Below are positions 7,644-17,216 of a DNA stretch of 64,000 nt, one piece after another. Origin of the DNA: Bacteroidales bacterium M3. Lineage in GTDB: Bacteria; Bacteroidota; Bacteroidia; Bacteroidales; Muribaculaceae. The translations under genes and the position numbers were made by a program. Below the pieces are notes generated by a model. The model was not told the DNA's origin. It ran no database searches and saw nothing but the letters and a program-made list of their open reading frames with translations. Where the stretch lies: NCBI GenBank assembly GCA_001689445.1, contig LUJN01000003.1, positions 1 to 64,000 of the forward strand, read 5' to 3'. How positions within the stretch are numbered: the first letter of the stretch is position 1; every line of letters begins with the position of its first letter.

Positions 7644-8747
7644 ATGGCACTTCAATGCGGCATAGTCGGACTGCCCAACGTCGGCAAATCGACACTTTTC
7701 AACTGTCTCTCCAACGCCAAGGCCCAGTCGGCCAACTTCCCGTTCTGCACCATCGAGCCTAACGTGGGCGTCATCACTGTGCCCGACGACCGCCTCACCA
7801 AGCTGGTCGACATGTGCCAGCCGCGCAGCGTCGTCCCCGCGACGGTCGAGATTGTCGACATCGCGGGCCTCGTCAAGGGCGCGTCCAAGGGGGAAGGTTT
7901 GGGCAACAAGTTCCTCGCCAACATCCGAGAGACCGACGCCATATTACACGTGCTCCGCTGCTTTGACAACGACAACATTACCCACGTCGATGGCACAGTC
8001 GACCCTGTGCGCGACAAGGAGATAATCGACTACGAACTTCAACTCAAGGACCTGGAGACCATCGAGAGCCGCCTCGCCAAGACGCAGAAGCAGGCGCAGA
8101 CAGGCGGCGACAAGACAGCCAAGATGCAGTATGAGGTGCTACGGCAGTATAAAGAAGCCCTCGACCAGGGACGTCCCGCACGCTCGGTTAAGTTTGAGAC
8201 TGTCGATGAGCAGCGGTTTGCCCGCGAGCTGTTCCTACTCACCAACAAGCCCGTCATGTATGTGTGCAATGTCGACGATGCCTCGGCGGTCAACGGCAAC
8301 AAGTATGTCGATGCCGTGCGTGAGGCCGTCAAGGACGAGGGGGCGCAGATACTCATCGTCGCCGCGCAGACCGAGAGTGAGATTGCCGAACTCGACACAT
8401 GGGAGGAACGCCAGGAGTTCCTCAACGAGATAGGGCTGGAGGAGTCGGGCGTGTCGCGCCTCATCCGCGCCGCCTACGCCCTGCTTGACCTGCAGACCTA
8501 CTTCACTGCCGGGCCCGACGAGGTGAGGGCATGGACATTCATGCGCGGCTCCAAGGCCCCGCAGTGTGCCGGCATCATCCACACCGACTTCGAGAAAGGC
8601 TTCATACGCGCCGAGGTCATCAAGTATGACGACTTCGTGACCCTCGGCGGCGAGACCGCCGTCAAGGAAGCCGGCAAAATGGGCGTCGAAGGCAAGGAAT
8701 ACGTCGTCCAGGACGGCGACATCATGCACTTCCGCTTCAACGTCTGA
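7644..8747 (+). CDS. ychF: Ribosome-associated ATPase YchF/OLA1
   Basis: An Obg-like P-loop protein that prefers ATP and binds ribosomes. Motifs: NVGKSTLFN at residues 11-19, VEIVDIAGLVKGASKGEGLGNKFL (switch region), and NVDDASA at the G4 position, where the family has NxxE rather than NKxD (here Asp replaces the Glu). The C-terminal TGS domain runs through LQTYFTAGPDEVRAWTF and the final GDIMHFRFNV. The 367-residue length is normal. Confidence 0.97.
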   Translation: MALQCGIVGLPNVGKSTLFNCLSNAKAQSANFPFCTIEPNVGVITVPDDRLTKLVDMCQPRSVVPATVEIVDIAGLVKGASKGEGLGNKFLANIRETDAILHVLRCFDNDNITHVDGTVDPVRDKEIIDYELQLKDLETIESRLAKTQKQAQTGGDKTAKMQYEVLRQYKEALDQGRPARSVKFETVDEQRFARELFLLTNKPVMYVCNVDDASAVNGNKYVDAVREAVKDEGAQILIVAAQTESEIAELDTWEERQEFLNEIGLEESGVSRLIRAAYALLDLQTYFTAGPDEVRAWTFMRGSKAPQCAGIIHTDFEKGFIRAEVIKYDDFVTLGGETAVKEAGKMGVEGKEYVVQDGDIMHFRFNV

Positions 8748-8786
8748 CCCTTGAGGATATGACATAAAAGATATTTTAGATTTCAT

Positions 8787-8817
8787 TTTGCGGAATGACG
8801 GAGATGACGTATATTTG
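8787..8817 (+). promoter_or_regulatory. Promoter of the structured RNA at 8824
   Basis: TTTG at 8787-8790, 19 bases, TATATTTG at 8810-8817: an exact Bacteroidetes promoter. A second -7-like TAGATTTG follows at 8825-8832. No protein gene starts within 400 bases downstream. Confidence 0.75.
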
Positions 8818-8823
8818 TCTCAA

Positions 8824-9147
8824 TTAGATTTGCATCACGGTAGTCGTCAGCATAATATCCTGCGCATTGGGAAGCGCGATGCCGTCCTATTTCGAGATGT
8901 TTGCCCTCGGGGCAACTCTCTTTTCATACACCAATGATCAAAAAGGAAAAGGAGACGACGCGATGAACAGTGTAAATTGGACGGCGGGTGTGGTGGTTGC
9001 TCTGGGCGACGTTGGCGTTCCAGTGGCTGGTGAGTGCTCCGGCAACCTGATGAGCGGCAACCATCACCAAGTGGGAGTTCGATTCTCCCATCGCCAGCAC
9101 ATCCATGCGGAGGCACGTGCCCACAGTGGTAGCGCCTCCGCTTTTTT
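8824..9147 (+). ncRNA. Candidate structured non-coding RNA with a tRNA-like T-arm
   Basis: About 324 bases lie between a consensus promoter and a strong terminator, with no credible ORF on either strand. Long-range complements are visible: GTCGTC 8843 with GACGAC 8954, CATTGG 8865 with CCAATG 8931, GCCGTCC 8881 with GGACGGC 8979 (which crosses the first two, hence a pseudoknot), and TGGTTGC 8994 with GCAACCA 9057. Near the 3' end, GCTGGTGA 9026-9033 pairs with TCGCCAGC 9091-9098. It encloses a perfect TpsiC-like hairpin: GGGAG, TTCGATT, CTCCC at 9073-9089. It does not match tmRNA, RNase P or SRP signatures that I know. A conserved Bacteroidales RNA already in Rfam is possible. Confidence 0.65.
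9107..9147 (+). terminator. Rho-independent terminator of the structured RNA
   Basis: GCGGAGGC at 9107-9114 pairs with GCCTCCGC at 9134-9141, followed by six Ts. Confidence 0.85.
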
Positions 9148-9220
9148 AGATTCAATCGCGTTTGAAAATCTACAATATTCCCTCATGCAGGACCGATCCT
9201 ACTATTGATAGAGAGACATT

Positions 9221-10024
9221 ATGAGCATTATAGAGATTTCCTCGCTGTCGGAGGCGGGGGTGGAGATGTTTGCCTCGCTGACCGAGGCGCAGTTGCGCAA
9301 CCGACTCGACCCGGACAACGCGGTGTTTATTGCTGAAAGTCCCAAGGTCATCAACGTGGCACTCGATGCCGGATATGAGCCGGTGGCGATGTTGTGTGAG
9401 CGACGACACATCACGGGCGACGCCGCAGGGATTATCTCCCGCTGCGGCGACATCCCCGTCTATACGGGCGACAGGCCGCTGCTGGCGTCGCTCACGGGCT
9501 ACACGCTGACGCGCGGAGTGCTGTGCGCCATGCGTCGCCCCACCCCTCCAAGTATCGGAGATATATGCCACGATGCCCGGCGCATAGTAGTGATTGACGG
9601 GGTGGTCGACACAACCAATATCGGCGCAATATTCCGCTCAGCGGCGGCGCTCGGCATCGACGCGGTGCTGCTCACACCTACTTCATGCGACCCGCTTAAC
9701 CGCCGCGCCGTGCGCGTGTCGATGGGCTCGGTGTTCCTTGTCCCGTGGACATGGATTGACACCCCGCTGACGGCTCTCTCCGCACTCGGATTCCGCACCG
9801 TGGCAATGGCACTCACCGACCGCTCAATTCCCCTTGACGACCCGCGACTCAAGGCCGACCCGCGACTTGCCATCATCATGGGCACCGAGGGTGACGGGCT
9901 TGCCCAGGAAACAATTGAGCGGGCCGACTATACCGTGAGGATTCCGATGTCCCACAGTGTCGACTCGCTCAATGTCGCCGCAGCTGCCGCCGTGGCGTTC
10001 TGGGAATTGCGGTCGCGCAATTAG
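9221..10024 (+). CDS. SpoU/TrmH family RNA 2'-O-methyltransferase
   Basis: A SAM-dependent rRNA or tRNA ribose methyltransferase with the SPOUT trefoil knot. The N-terminal part (about residues 1-95) looks like the substrate-binding domain of RlmB/TsnR-type enzymes (FIAESPKVINVALDAGYEP). The three SpoU motifs are clear: TTNIGAIFRSAAALG, IIMGTEGDGL, and IPMSHSVDSLNVAAAAAV. The exact RNA target cannot be assigned. It is convergent with the GH97 gene. Confidence 0.92.
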   Translation: MSIIEISSLSEAGVEMFASLTEAQLRNRLDPDNAVFIAESPKVINVALDAGYEPVAMLCERRHITGDAAGIISRCGDIPVYTGDRPLLASLTGYTLTRGVLCAMRRPTPPSIGDICHDARRIVVIDGVVDTTNIGAIFRSAAALGIDAVLLTPTSCDPLNRRAVRVSMGSVFLVPWTWIDTPLTALSALGFRTVAMALTDRSIPLDDPRLKADPRLAIIMGTEGDGLAQETIERADYTVRIPMSHSVDSLNVAAAAAVAFWELRSRN

Positions 10025-10093
10025 GGATAATCACGCGACCGTTCCCTCCTTTTTATACCTAATATTACCTAATGAAGTCCTTATATCGCATCC

Positions 10094-12118
10094 TTACGAG
10101 GTCTTTGCCTTGGTGAATATCACCGCCGCGCCGCCGCCGTCGGCAAGTTTGAGCGGCAACTCCGACGTGGAGTCGACTGCCACTTCATCTATCGCTACGG
10201 GATATGGCTCGGTACGGTAATCGGCCTTTGCCCCGTCGGCAAACACACGAGCGGTATATTTGCACCCGGCGTCGAGGAAATCGAGCGGTATTTTAGTCTC
10301 GCGGCCATTGTCGGCTGTTATAGCACCTAGATACCACGTGTCGCCGTCACGCTCCTTGCGGGCCACTGTCACATACTCCCCTATTTTAGCCTCGGGGACT
10401 ACGGTCTTGGCCCAGTTGGTCGGGCACTTCTGCAAGAACTCAAACTCGGGTCGGCCCTCATAATTCTCAATCTGATCGCTTGCCATCTGCAAGGGACTGT
10501 AGAGCACCACGGCAAGGGCCAGCTGCTTGGCCACGGTCGTACGCGGACGCGTCCCGGGCGTGGCACGGTTCTCAAAGTTGAATGTGCCGGGCGTGAAGTC
10601 CACCGGGCCTGCAAGGCAGCGCGTGAACGGGATGATGCAGGTGTGCGATGGGGGATTGCCGCCGTCGGGCGACCACGCGTCATACTCCTGCCCGCGCACC
10701 CCCTCCTGGGTCATCAGGTTGGGCCACGTGCGCTGTAGCCCCGTGGGCATCACCGGCTCGTGATTGTCAATCATTATATGATACCTTGCCGCCGTCTCGA
10801 TGACCTTGCGGTAGTGGCGCACGCCATATTGGCTACCATGCAGCTCCCTGTTGTCGAGCAGAGGATTGACATAGCCGGTCTTGACGGCATTGACCCCGAG
10901 ACGGTTGTAGAGCGCATACGCCGAGTCGAGCTGCGACTCGTAATTTAAGGCTGCACCACCCGTCTCATGATGGCCGATAAGCCTCACTCCCTTGCTGCGG
11001 GCATATGAGGTCACCTCGTCGAGGTCAAAGTCGGGATATGCCTCAGTGAATGAAAACTTGTCACCGTTTGCGCTCCAGTCGCCGTCCCAGCCGAGATTCC
11101 ATCCCTCGACGAGCACCCCGCCAAAGCCATTGGCTGCAGCAAAGTCGATGTAACGCTTGGTGTTTTCGGTCGTCGCGCCATGACGGTTGCCCTGCTCCCA
11201 TGTGTAATCCTTCATGTGCATCCCCCACCATATACCGATATACCGTCCCGGCTCTATCCACGAGGTGTCCTCTATGCGGCACGGCTCGTTGAGGTTGAGC
11301 ATAAGGCGCGAGAGCATCAGTCCCGCAGGGTTTTCGGCTATGATTATCGTGCGCCACGGCGTATCCATAGGGGCCTTGCCTCGCACTTTCTCACCCGTCG
11401 ACCACGGCGTCAGGTAAGTGTGCAGGCAGGTTGTGCCTCGGTCGCCCATGAGGTTCATCGACGCATAGTCGGTCAACGCTGCCTCATGTATTGTCATATA
11501 CAGGTTGTCGGTGACCTTCATTGTCAGCGGCGATGCCACCGTGTCGAGACGGCTCACGAGCGACGGCTCATAGAGGTGCTCATAATACTCATGGTCCCAT
11601 GGTATCGACCACGCCACGGCATCCTCGCCTATGGCAAACTGCGTGTCCTCATCCATGATGGTGATATCGTCCAGATGCTCCTGCTCGGGGATTGTGTATC
11701 GGAATCCCACCCCGTCGTCAAAAGCCCTGAACGTGACCGTGAAATGCCTGGGCAGCGAGTCGCGCTCGACGAGGTGGACTTTCAGTTCATTGTAATTGTT
11801 GAGCACCGACGACTCCTCGCCCCATGGCTGCTCCCACACCTCCTCGTGCGAGGTACGCTCGGTCTTCACGATCTCGGCATTTGAGCCGAGAGTGCACTCC
11901 TTGAGCCGCAGCGACACATAGGAGGTGTCTATCACAGGCGTGGCATTATTCCTTACGGTGTAGAATACACGGCCATCCTTAGTGCCTACATTTACCGACA
12001 GCTTTCCTCCGGGCGACATCAGATCGCAAGCATCGGCATGGCCGCATCCCTGCAAAGCCAAGGACGCCCCTCCGAGAGCGGCAAGGAGATAGAGTGTCGA
12101 AATTTGGGTTAGTCTCAT
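10094..12118 (-). CDS. GH97 alpha-glucosidase, inverting SusB type, lipoprotein
   Basis: A periplasmic exo-acting alpha-glucosidase of family GH97. The signal ends in a lipobox (LALQGC, Cys about 25). The N-terminal beta-supersandwich is followed by a TIM-barrel with GVLVEGWNLGWDGDW. Four glutamates at about 385 (GHHETGG), 454 (DNHEPV), 472 (TQEG) and 478 (GQEYD) have the same spacing as the Glu439, 508, 526 and 532 of SusB. That marks the inverting branch; the retaining branch instead has an Asp nucleophile. It lies at the edge of the GH87/SusCD locus and probably trims alpha-glucan oligosaccharides to glucose. A TAAATTTG -7 box lies at 12158-12165 on the minus strand. Confidence 0.93.
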   Translation of the reverse strand: MRLTQISTLYLLAALGGASLALQGCGHADACDLMSPGGKLSVNVGTKDGRVFYTVRNNATPVIDTSYVSLRLKECTLGSNAEIVKTERTSHEEVWEQPWGEESSVLNNYNELKVHLVERDSLPRHFTVTFRAFDDGVGFRYTIPEQEHLDDITIMDEDTQFAIGEDAVAWSIPWDHEYYEHLYEPSLVSRLDTVASPLTMKVTDNLYMTIHEAALTDYASMNLMGDRGTTCLHTYLTPWSTGEKVRGKAPMDTPWRTIIIAENPAGLMLSRLMLNLNEPCRIEDTSWIEPGRYIGIWWGMHMKDYTWEQGNRHGATTENTKRYIDFAAANGFGGVLVEGWNLGWDGDWSANGDKFSFTEAYPDFDLDEVTSYARSKGVRLIGHHETGGAALNYESQLDSAYALYNRLGVNAVKTGYVNPLLDNRELHGSQYGVRHYRKVIETAARYHIMIDNHEPVMPTGLQRTWPNLMTQEGVRGQEYDAWSPDGGNPPSHTCIIPFTRCLAGPVDFTPGTFNFENRATPGTRPRTTVAKQLALAVVLYSPLQMASDQIENYEGRPEFEFLQKCPTNWAKTVVPEAKIGEYVTVARKERDGDTWYLGAITADNGRETKIPLDFLDAGCKYTARVFADGAKADYRTEPYPVAIDEVAVDSTSELPLKLADGGGAAVIFTKAKTS

Positions 12119-12397
12119 GATTGTGTTTATTATTGGATGATTCTATTACATGATATGCAAATTTAGCCTCATCCATGCCCCCCTCCGAGCAGTACAGCGA
12201 CAATATAGTCAATATTGATGCTCTACAATACGCAACACATTAATAGGCAACCGATTATACAATACGCTACTATGCCTGAATATAATAAAACCCTAATCGG
12301 ATTTGGTGCATTCCACCTATAACTTTCAGATTGCGGTTGACACATTCACCGATTTACTTGTAAAATTATCCTGTTGTGGCCATCCATATACGATTAT

Positions 12398-13207
12398 CTA
12401 TTTCAGTAACTCCCTATCGTTGTCGCAGCCTTCCAACACACTCATCTGATGAATGGCTATTTGGTTCAGCTTTACAAGCCGCTCGCTCTGTGTCATCCCC
12501 TGCTCGATGAAAACCGCATTGAGGTTTTCCATATTTGACAGGCATATAAGCTCGTTGATTGAGGCGTAATCGCGTATATTGCCTTTCAAGTCGGGGTGCG
12601 TATCGCGCCATTGCTTTGCCGTTACACCGAACATCGCCACGTTGAGCACATCGGCTTCATTGGCATAAATCATACTCGCCTGTGCAACAGTAACCTCCGA
12701 AGGTATAAGATTCTGCTTTATGGCATCGGTGTGTATGCGATAGTTGATTTTCGACAACTCGCGCTTAGCCGACCACCCCAAAAGTCGCTGTTCCTCGGTT
12801 TTAAGTCGCTGAAATTCCTTAACAATATACAGCTCAAACTCGACTGAAATCCAACTTGCGAATTTGAAAGCGATGTCTTTGTGCGCGAAAGTTCCGCCAT
12901 ATCTCCCTGATTTTGACACAATCCCTATGGCATCCGTCGCCTCAATCCATTTCTTTGGTGAAAGGGTAAACGCATTCAATCCGGCTTGCATTCTAAACCC
13001 CTCGAATTCGGTGGGTTTGAAATTAGGGTTATATAGTTGCTCCCAAATACCTAAGTATTCCATTGTATTTCGGTTGCGCATCCAGTTAGCAATGACGGCA
13101 TTAGGCTCATCGCTTTTATGCCGTGCCAAATCCGTCAGCGAGATATAATCGTCCCCGTTGATACTTATAATTGTGATGTTCGTATTCTGTACTATAATTT
13201 TCGCCAT
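12398..13207 (-). CDS. KilA-N domain protein
   Basis: A 269-residue protein whose N-terminal region fits the KilA-N domain: DYISLTDLARHKSDEPNAVIANWMRNRNTMEYLGIWEQLYN, then LSPKKWIEATDAIGIVSKSGRYGGTFAHKDIAFKFASWIS. The C-terminal half is charged and helical with no assignment. KilA-N proteins occur in phages and as lone chromosomal genes; the exact role is not established. The gene is distinctly AT-richer than its neighbours and sits alone between PUL genes, which suggests transfer. A TAACTTTG -7 box lies at 13235-13242 on the minus strand. Confidence 0.85.
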   Translation of the reverse strand: MAKIIVQNTNITIISINGDDYISLTDLARHKSDEPNAVIANWMRNRNTMEYLGIWEQLYNPNFKPTEFEGFRMQAGLNAFTLSPKKWIEATDAIGIVSKSGRYGGTFAHKDIAFKFASWISVEFELYIVKEFQRLKTEEQRLLGWSAKRELSKINYRIHTDAIKQNLIPSEVTVAQASMIYANEADVLNVAMFGVTAKQWRDTHPDLKGNIRDYASINELICLSNMENLNAVFIEQGMTQSERLVKLNQIAIHQMSVLEGCDNDRELLK

Positions 13208-13399
13208 AGTTTTTTATCGCTGAATGCCAGTACACAAAGTTAACTAATTTCTGCGATATACGGCGAAGAGGCCGTTGAAACCTCCATTTAGCAGGGCAAA
13301 GCCGACCGCAACCATATCTATGCCGACAAGTCCACCGTAAACCTCGCCACGGGCGCAATATAGCAGTCCCTTAAATCCCCTGGTCAGGCCGCTGCCCCG

Positions 13400-15049
13400 T
13401 CACGAGATGGAGCGGATAGCCATGATGCGCGACTCAAACTGGTCATTCTGCACCGTCGAGCGGTTTTTGGCCTTGGTCTTGTAGGTGTTGACCGTGTTTA
13501 CGGAGTAGTTGAGAAACGAGGCTATCTCGCCGCAGTCGGATATGCCGAGGCGTATCAGGGCAAATATCCTCATCTCGGGGGTGAGCGTGTTGCGGTTGAT
13601 TTCGGCAAATGTCGCGTCATCGTCTGGGAACAGTGCCTTATACTCGTCGATAAATGTCGGGAAAAGCCTGAGGAACACGCGGTCAAAATTGCGCTGCATA
13701 CCCTCTTTTTCCTTGCGGATATCACTGTCCTTCAACGACATCTTCAAGTCCTCATACTGATGGGCGTTGAGCTTGCGTTTCACCAGCTTGTAGAGCGACT
13801 CCATCTTCTGTATATACTCCGAATTGGCATGGAAACCATAGCCGATATACTCATCCTTGATGCGCGTGCTCTCGGCCAGACGGTCATATGCCGAGGTAAG
13901 CTGCGTGTTCAGCTCCTCGAGATTATGATTGGCGGCCTCCACCTCGCGGTTGCGCTCCTCAATCACGCGCCGTGAGGCATCAAGACGCCGCTTTTGCCTC
14001 ACGTTATATACCAGCGATATGACGAGTGACAGCACTATCAACACCATCACGACCGTAATCCACATCAACGTGCTGCGCTCCTTGTCGACTATCATGTAGC
14101 GCGAGTGCTCGATAAGCGGCATCACACTGCTTATCTCACACTTGCGGTGACGGGCATTGAAGAAATTGGCATCCTCAAGCGCCAACTTGATGTACTTGTT
14201 GGCACGCTCCACGTCGCCAAGCTCAAATATGATGCGTGCCAGGTCACGCTTGGATGTCGTCTCGCGCTTTGCCGATTTTATGTCAAGTATCGCAGACTGG
14301 GCCTTATAAAAGGCACACATCTCCTTGTCCCCCTTCTCGGTGTAGAAGTCGGCGATGATGGAGGCAATCATCGCCTTCTCCCCGGCATCGATATCGGCGC
14401 GCCGCAGCAGCCGCTCAAAAGTCTCGATTTTCTGGTCGGGAGTGCGGTCGCTCAAGGTCTTGAATATCCCTGCATACTGCGCCTCATAGGCATCGGGTGG
14501 CAAACACGCTATCACCGAGTCTCCATATGCCTTTGAGAGAAATGAGTTCTTATCCGACCACGTGCCGTCACTATAGTTGCTCATATCGGAATACAGGCGT
14601 ATGCATCGGAAATAAAACAGCCCTTTCATGCTGTCGGAGACCTCCGACAGGTCGGTCTCACGGACTACATCCACTGCGTCGCTGAACAATCCGCCGGTAA
14701 TATAGCTGTACAGCCTGTCGGACTGTGACCGCACTACGCGGTCGCAGTCGCCCGTGCCACGGGCGGCCCGCGCCTCACGCTCGGCATAGACCCGGGCCGA
14801 GTCGCCCTGATAGCTCTTGTACAGGTCAAATATGCGGTGGTATACGTCGGCACGCCCTTTGGCATCCGACTGTGGTATCGACATCAGAGTCCGCTTAAGG
14901 CTGTCTATATTGTGCTCATGCGCCATGAAATGTGTGTCCCGACGCTCAATTATCCTGTCAAGCTCCGACAATACGGAATCAACATTTTGGGCATACCCGG
15001 CCAATACGGCAGATAGGACGAGAACAATCAGGGCTATAAAGTTTTTCAT
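13400..15049 (-). CDS. SusR-like membrane-spanning transcriptional regulator (DUF6377-like)
   Basis: A 549-residue sensor-regulator. Order of parts: signal peptide, a helical TPR-like periplasmic region (about 25-320), one transmembrane segment (TLMWITVVMVLIVLSLVISLVY, about 325-347), a coiled coil (RRVIEERNREVEAANHNLEELNTQLTSAYDRL), and a C-terminal LuxR-type helix-turn-helix (RLGISDCGEIASFLNYSVNTVNTYKTKAKNRS). This is the layout of SusR, the maltose-responsive activator of the starch utilisation system, and of the DUF6377 group. Next to GH87 genes it most likely senses an alpha-glucan oligosaccharide and switches on the locus (inference). A TAAGTTTG -7 box lies at 15114-15121 on the minus strand. 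Confidence 0.85.
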   Translation of the reverse strand: MKNFIALIVLVLSAVLAGYAQNVDSVLSELDRIIERRDTHFMAHEHNIDSLKRTLMSIPQSDAKGRADVYHRIFDLYKSYQGDSARVYAEREARAARGTGDCDRVVRSQSDRLYSYITGGLFSDAVDVVRETDLSEVSDSMKGLFYFRCIRLYSDMSNYSDGTWSDKNSFLSKAYGDSVIACLPPDAYEAQYAGIFKTLSDRTPDQKIETFERLLRRADIDAGEKAMIASIIADFYTEKGDKEMCAFYKAQSAILDIKSAKRETTSKRDLARIIFELGDVERANKYIKLALEDANFFNARHRKCEISSVMPLIEHSRYMIVDKERSTLMWITVVMVLIVLSLVISLVYNVRQKRRLDASRRVIEERNREVEAANHNLEELNTQLTSAYDRLAESTRIKDEYIGYGFHANSEYIQKMESLYKLVKRKLNAHQYEDLKMSLKDSDIRKEKEGMQRNFDRVFLRLFPTFIDEYKALFPDDDATFAEINRNTLTPEMRIFALIRLGISDCGEIASFLNYSVNTVNTYKTKAKNRSTVQNDQFESRIMAIRSIS

Positions 15050-15185
15050 TGCGGTAAATATATTTCAAGTTTTTCATGTAGGCTATGCCGTGCCTTGACG
15101 GACATATCACTAACAAACTTAGTCATTATTCCGATTTGTCAACACACATTAACCTACCTTAACCCATCATGACATATACTTCAGG

Positions 15186-17189
15186 TCATTTCACCATCAC
15201 CTTACTGCCGAAATTGCTTCCGACAACTATATACAGTCCCGGGGTCACGGGTATGGTCAATTCCTCGCCGGCATCCCCGGCGACAGCACAGGCCATGAGG
15301 ACACTGTTGGCCGCATACACGGCTACCCGGTCACCGCCCATCGCGCCGCAGACCGATATCGCTCCGTGGACGGCCTTTACGCTAACCGTCCCGGGCGCCG
15401 TGACGGCATCTATCGCTGATTTGCGCTCGGTGAAGTCAAACCTTACGGGTATATTGGAAATCGCCGGTTCCGAGATGTCGTTGCACACAAGGTTGCTGTA
15501 GTGCCCTGTCCCTTGCAGGTTGGAGGCATAATATATGCCCCACTCGTTGCCGTCAACGCCGTTGATGGTTATATCGTGAAGCTCCAGATTGTTGACACGC
15601 TTGGCGTTGGCGCTCACCGACACCCCGCGATAGCGCGAGCCATAGATGTCCACGCGCTCCACCGTGATGTTGTTGAGGTCATACCAATACCCCGCCTGAA
15701 GGCACACCGAGGGGCACGCCGCGCCCCAGAAACCGCCCTGCGTGCCGGGTGTCCCCGCCTTGCTTCCCGAGCGGTAGATGGATATGTCGGTCATCCCGAT
15801 GCTCCCCTCCGTGGCAAATCCTGTACCCTGAAAATCGGCCGTGGCCCTCATCCCGCTCTCCATCGCGTCCGCGATGACAAGATGATGCCCACGGTTATTG
15901 CGACCGCCGAAAAATCCGAGGCTCGACGCGCGCCAGTTGTTCTCGGCCGTGCAATAAGCAAACTCATTGTCGTGCGTGAGGTTGCCAGTGCTCCACGATG
16001 CCATGTCGTCGTCGCCGTTGTTGCGGAAACTGCAATATCTCACGGTGGCGTTGCCCGTACCGGAGCAAAGGTTGATGCCGTCGGCATAATTATTACGGAA
16101 ACGGCAATGCTCCACCGTCAGCCCGTCGCACGGATTGCCCGCATAGTCGGCAATCCATGCCCCGCACTCAAAGTGGTCGACGCGCACGTCACGCACTGTC
16201 GATCCGCGTCCGAATGAGCCCATAAGTCCCTTGCCGACACCCTTGCTCTCGTCGTTCTCATAATATCGCATATTGTTGGCCGTATTGACCGAGAACCCAT
16301 CAAGCACAATGCCGTTGCTGTTGGTCTCGATACCGCGGTTGGCATAGGTGCGGCGGTTGTCGGCGGGAGCCGAGAAATAGAGCCTCGTGCGCCACATTCC
16401 GGCACCGATGATGCGTGTGTTGTCGGCGGTTATAGTCAGTCGACGCGGGATATTGTATTCCCCCTCGGGGAGATATATCGTCTTGCCGGGGTTGGCGTTG
16501 ATTATCGACTGTAATGTCGAGCCGTCGCCGGTGTAGACCACCTTGTCGCCGGCTATATCCGATGCCTGCCTGGCGCGTGCGACCTGCTCAAGCTCCACAA
16601 AGTCTATCGTGCACGGCAAGTCGCCGCCATCCTCCCTGACGAGGGCAAACCGTTCACCCGCCGCTATGGCACGCGGCAGCAGCACGTATACCTCGTCAAA
16701 CCGCATACGGGCAAACTTCCCCTCTGCGGGAGTGTTGTCGGGCGACTTCTGCGGGGTGTTGGCTATGGCCGTATATTGCCATGCCCAGAAGGAGTCGAGC
16801 TGTATATCAGCCATTTTCACTGTGCCGACGTAGAGCGCGAGAGCCATCTTGCGCCCCTTGCCGTCGTCGCTGTCGGGAAGCGAGAACCTCACTGTAAGCC
16901 CGTCGCCACCCTTGTCGCACGTCCACTCCACGCGGTCGCCCGCTTGCAGGAGCTGCGCGGCTGTGAGGTTTGACGCCTCGGCCTGCAGCGGCTGTTGGGT
17001 ATACGGGACAGGGGGAAGCAGGAATGACGCGTTGCCGCCGCACATCCCTGGCTCGGCCTCATAGCGTGCGTAGGGACGGTTATAATATCCGCGCCCGAGC
17101 GCGTCATCCGCCGATGTGACCAATTGTGCCGACACTGCTGCACTAATAGCCACAAACATACCCAAAACCGATATTCTGTCTATTTTCAT
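15186..17189 (-). CDS. GH87-type alpha-1,3-glucanase, secreted (copy A)
   Basis: A 667-residue secreted enzyme. A signal peptide (cleavage near VSAQ) is followed by a CBM6/35-like beta-sandwich beginning GRGYYNRPYARYEAE. Then comes a right-handed beta-helix opened by GDGSTLQSIINANPGKTIYLPEGEY. The core motif ADGIN...FRNNGDDDMASW gives Asp 370, 393 and 394. Spacing of 23 and 24 matches the catalytic Asp1045, 1068 and 1069 that I recall for a Paenibacillus GH87 alpha-1,3-glucanase. The C-terminus (SVLMACAVAGDAG... ending in VMVK) looks like a type IX-style sorting tail. It lies 27 bases after copy B and is probably co-transcribed. A pectate-lyase-like helix is the alternative, but the Asp spacing favours GH87. 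Confidence 0.82.
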   Translation of the reverse strand: MKIDRISVLGMFVAISAAVSAQLVTSADDALGRGYYNRPYARYEAEPGMCGGNASFLLPPVPYTQQPLQAEASNLTAAQLLQAGDRVEWTCDKGGDGLTVRFSLPDSDDGKGRKMALALYVGTVKMADIQLDSFWAWQYTAIANTPQKSPDNTPAEGKFARMRFDEVYVLLPRAIAAGERFALVREDGGDLPCTIDFVELEQVARARQASDIAGDKVVYTGDGSTLQSIINANPGKTIYLPEGEYNIPRRLTITADNTRIIGAGMWRTRLYFSAPADNRRTYANRGIETNSNGIVLDGFSVNTANNMRYYENDESKGVGKGLMGSFGRGSTVRDVRVDHFECGAWIADYAGNPCDGLTVEHCRFRNNYADGINLCSGTGNATVRYCSFRNNGDDDMASWSTGNLTHDNEFAYCTAENNWRASSLGFFGGRNNRGHHLVIADAMESGMRATADFQGTGFATEGSIGMTDISIYRSGSKAGTPGTQGGFWGAACPSVCLQAGYWYDLNNITVERVDIYGSRYRGVSVSANAKRVNNLELHDITINGVDGNEWGIYYASNLQGTGHYSNLVCNDISEPAISNIPVRFDFTERKSAIDAVTAPGTVSVKAVHGAISVCGAMGGDRVAVYAANSVLMACAVAGDAGEELTIPVTPGLYIVVGSNFGSKVMVK

Positions 17190-17216
17190 TTCACTATAGC
17201 TATAAAATTCAATATT

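Noticed and set aside
9026..9098. A possible ordinary tRNA gene
   Set aside because: The T-arm and an acceptor-like stem are present, but the segment between the D-like arm and T-arm is only 17 bases and cannot form an anticodon arm. It is treated as part of a larger structured RNA.
8867..9208. A 113-codon reading frame over the structured RNA
   Set aside because: The translation has no family-like sequence or signal, and the region shows RNA pairing plus a terminator inside the frame.
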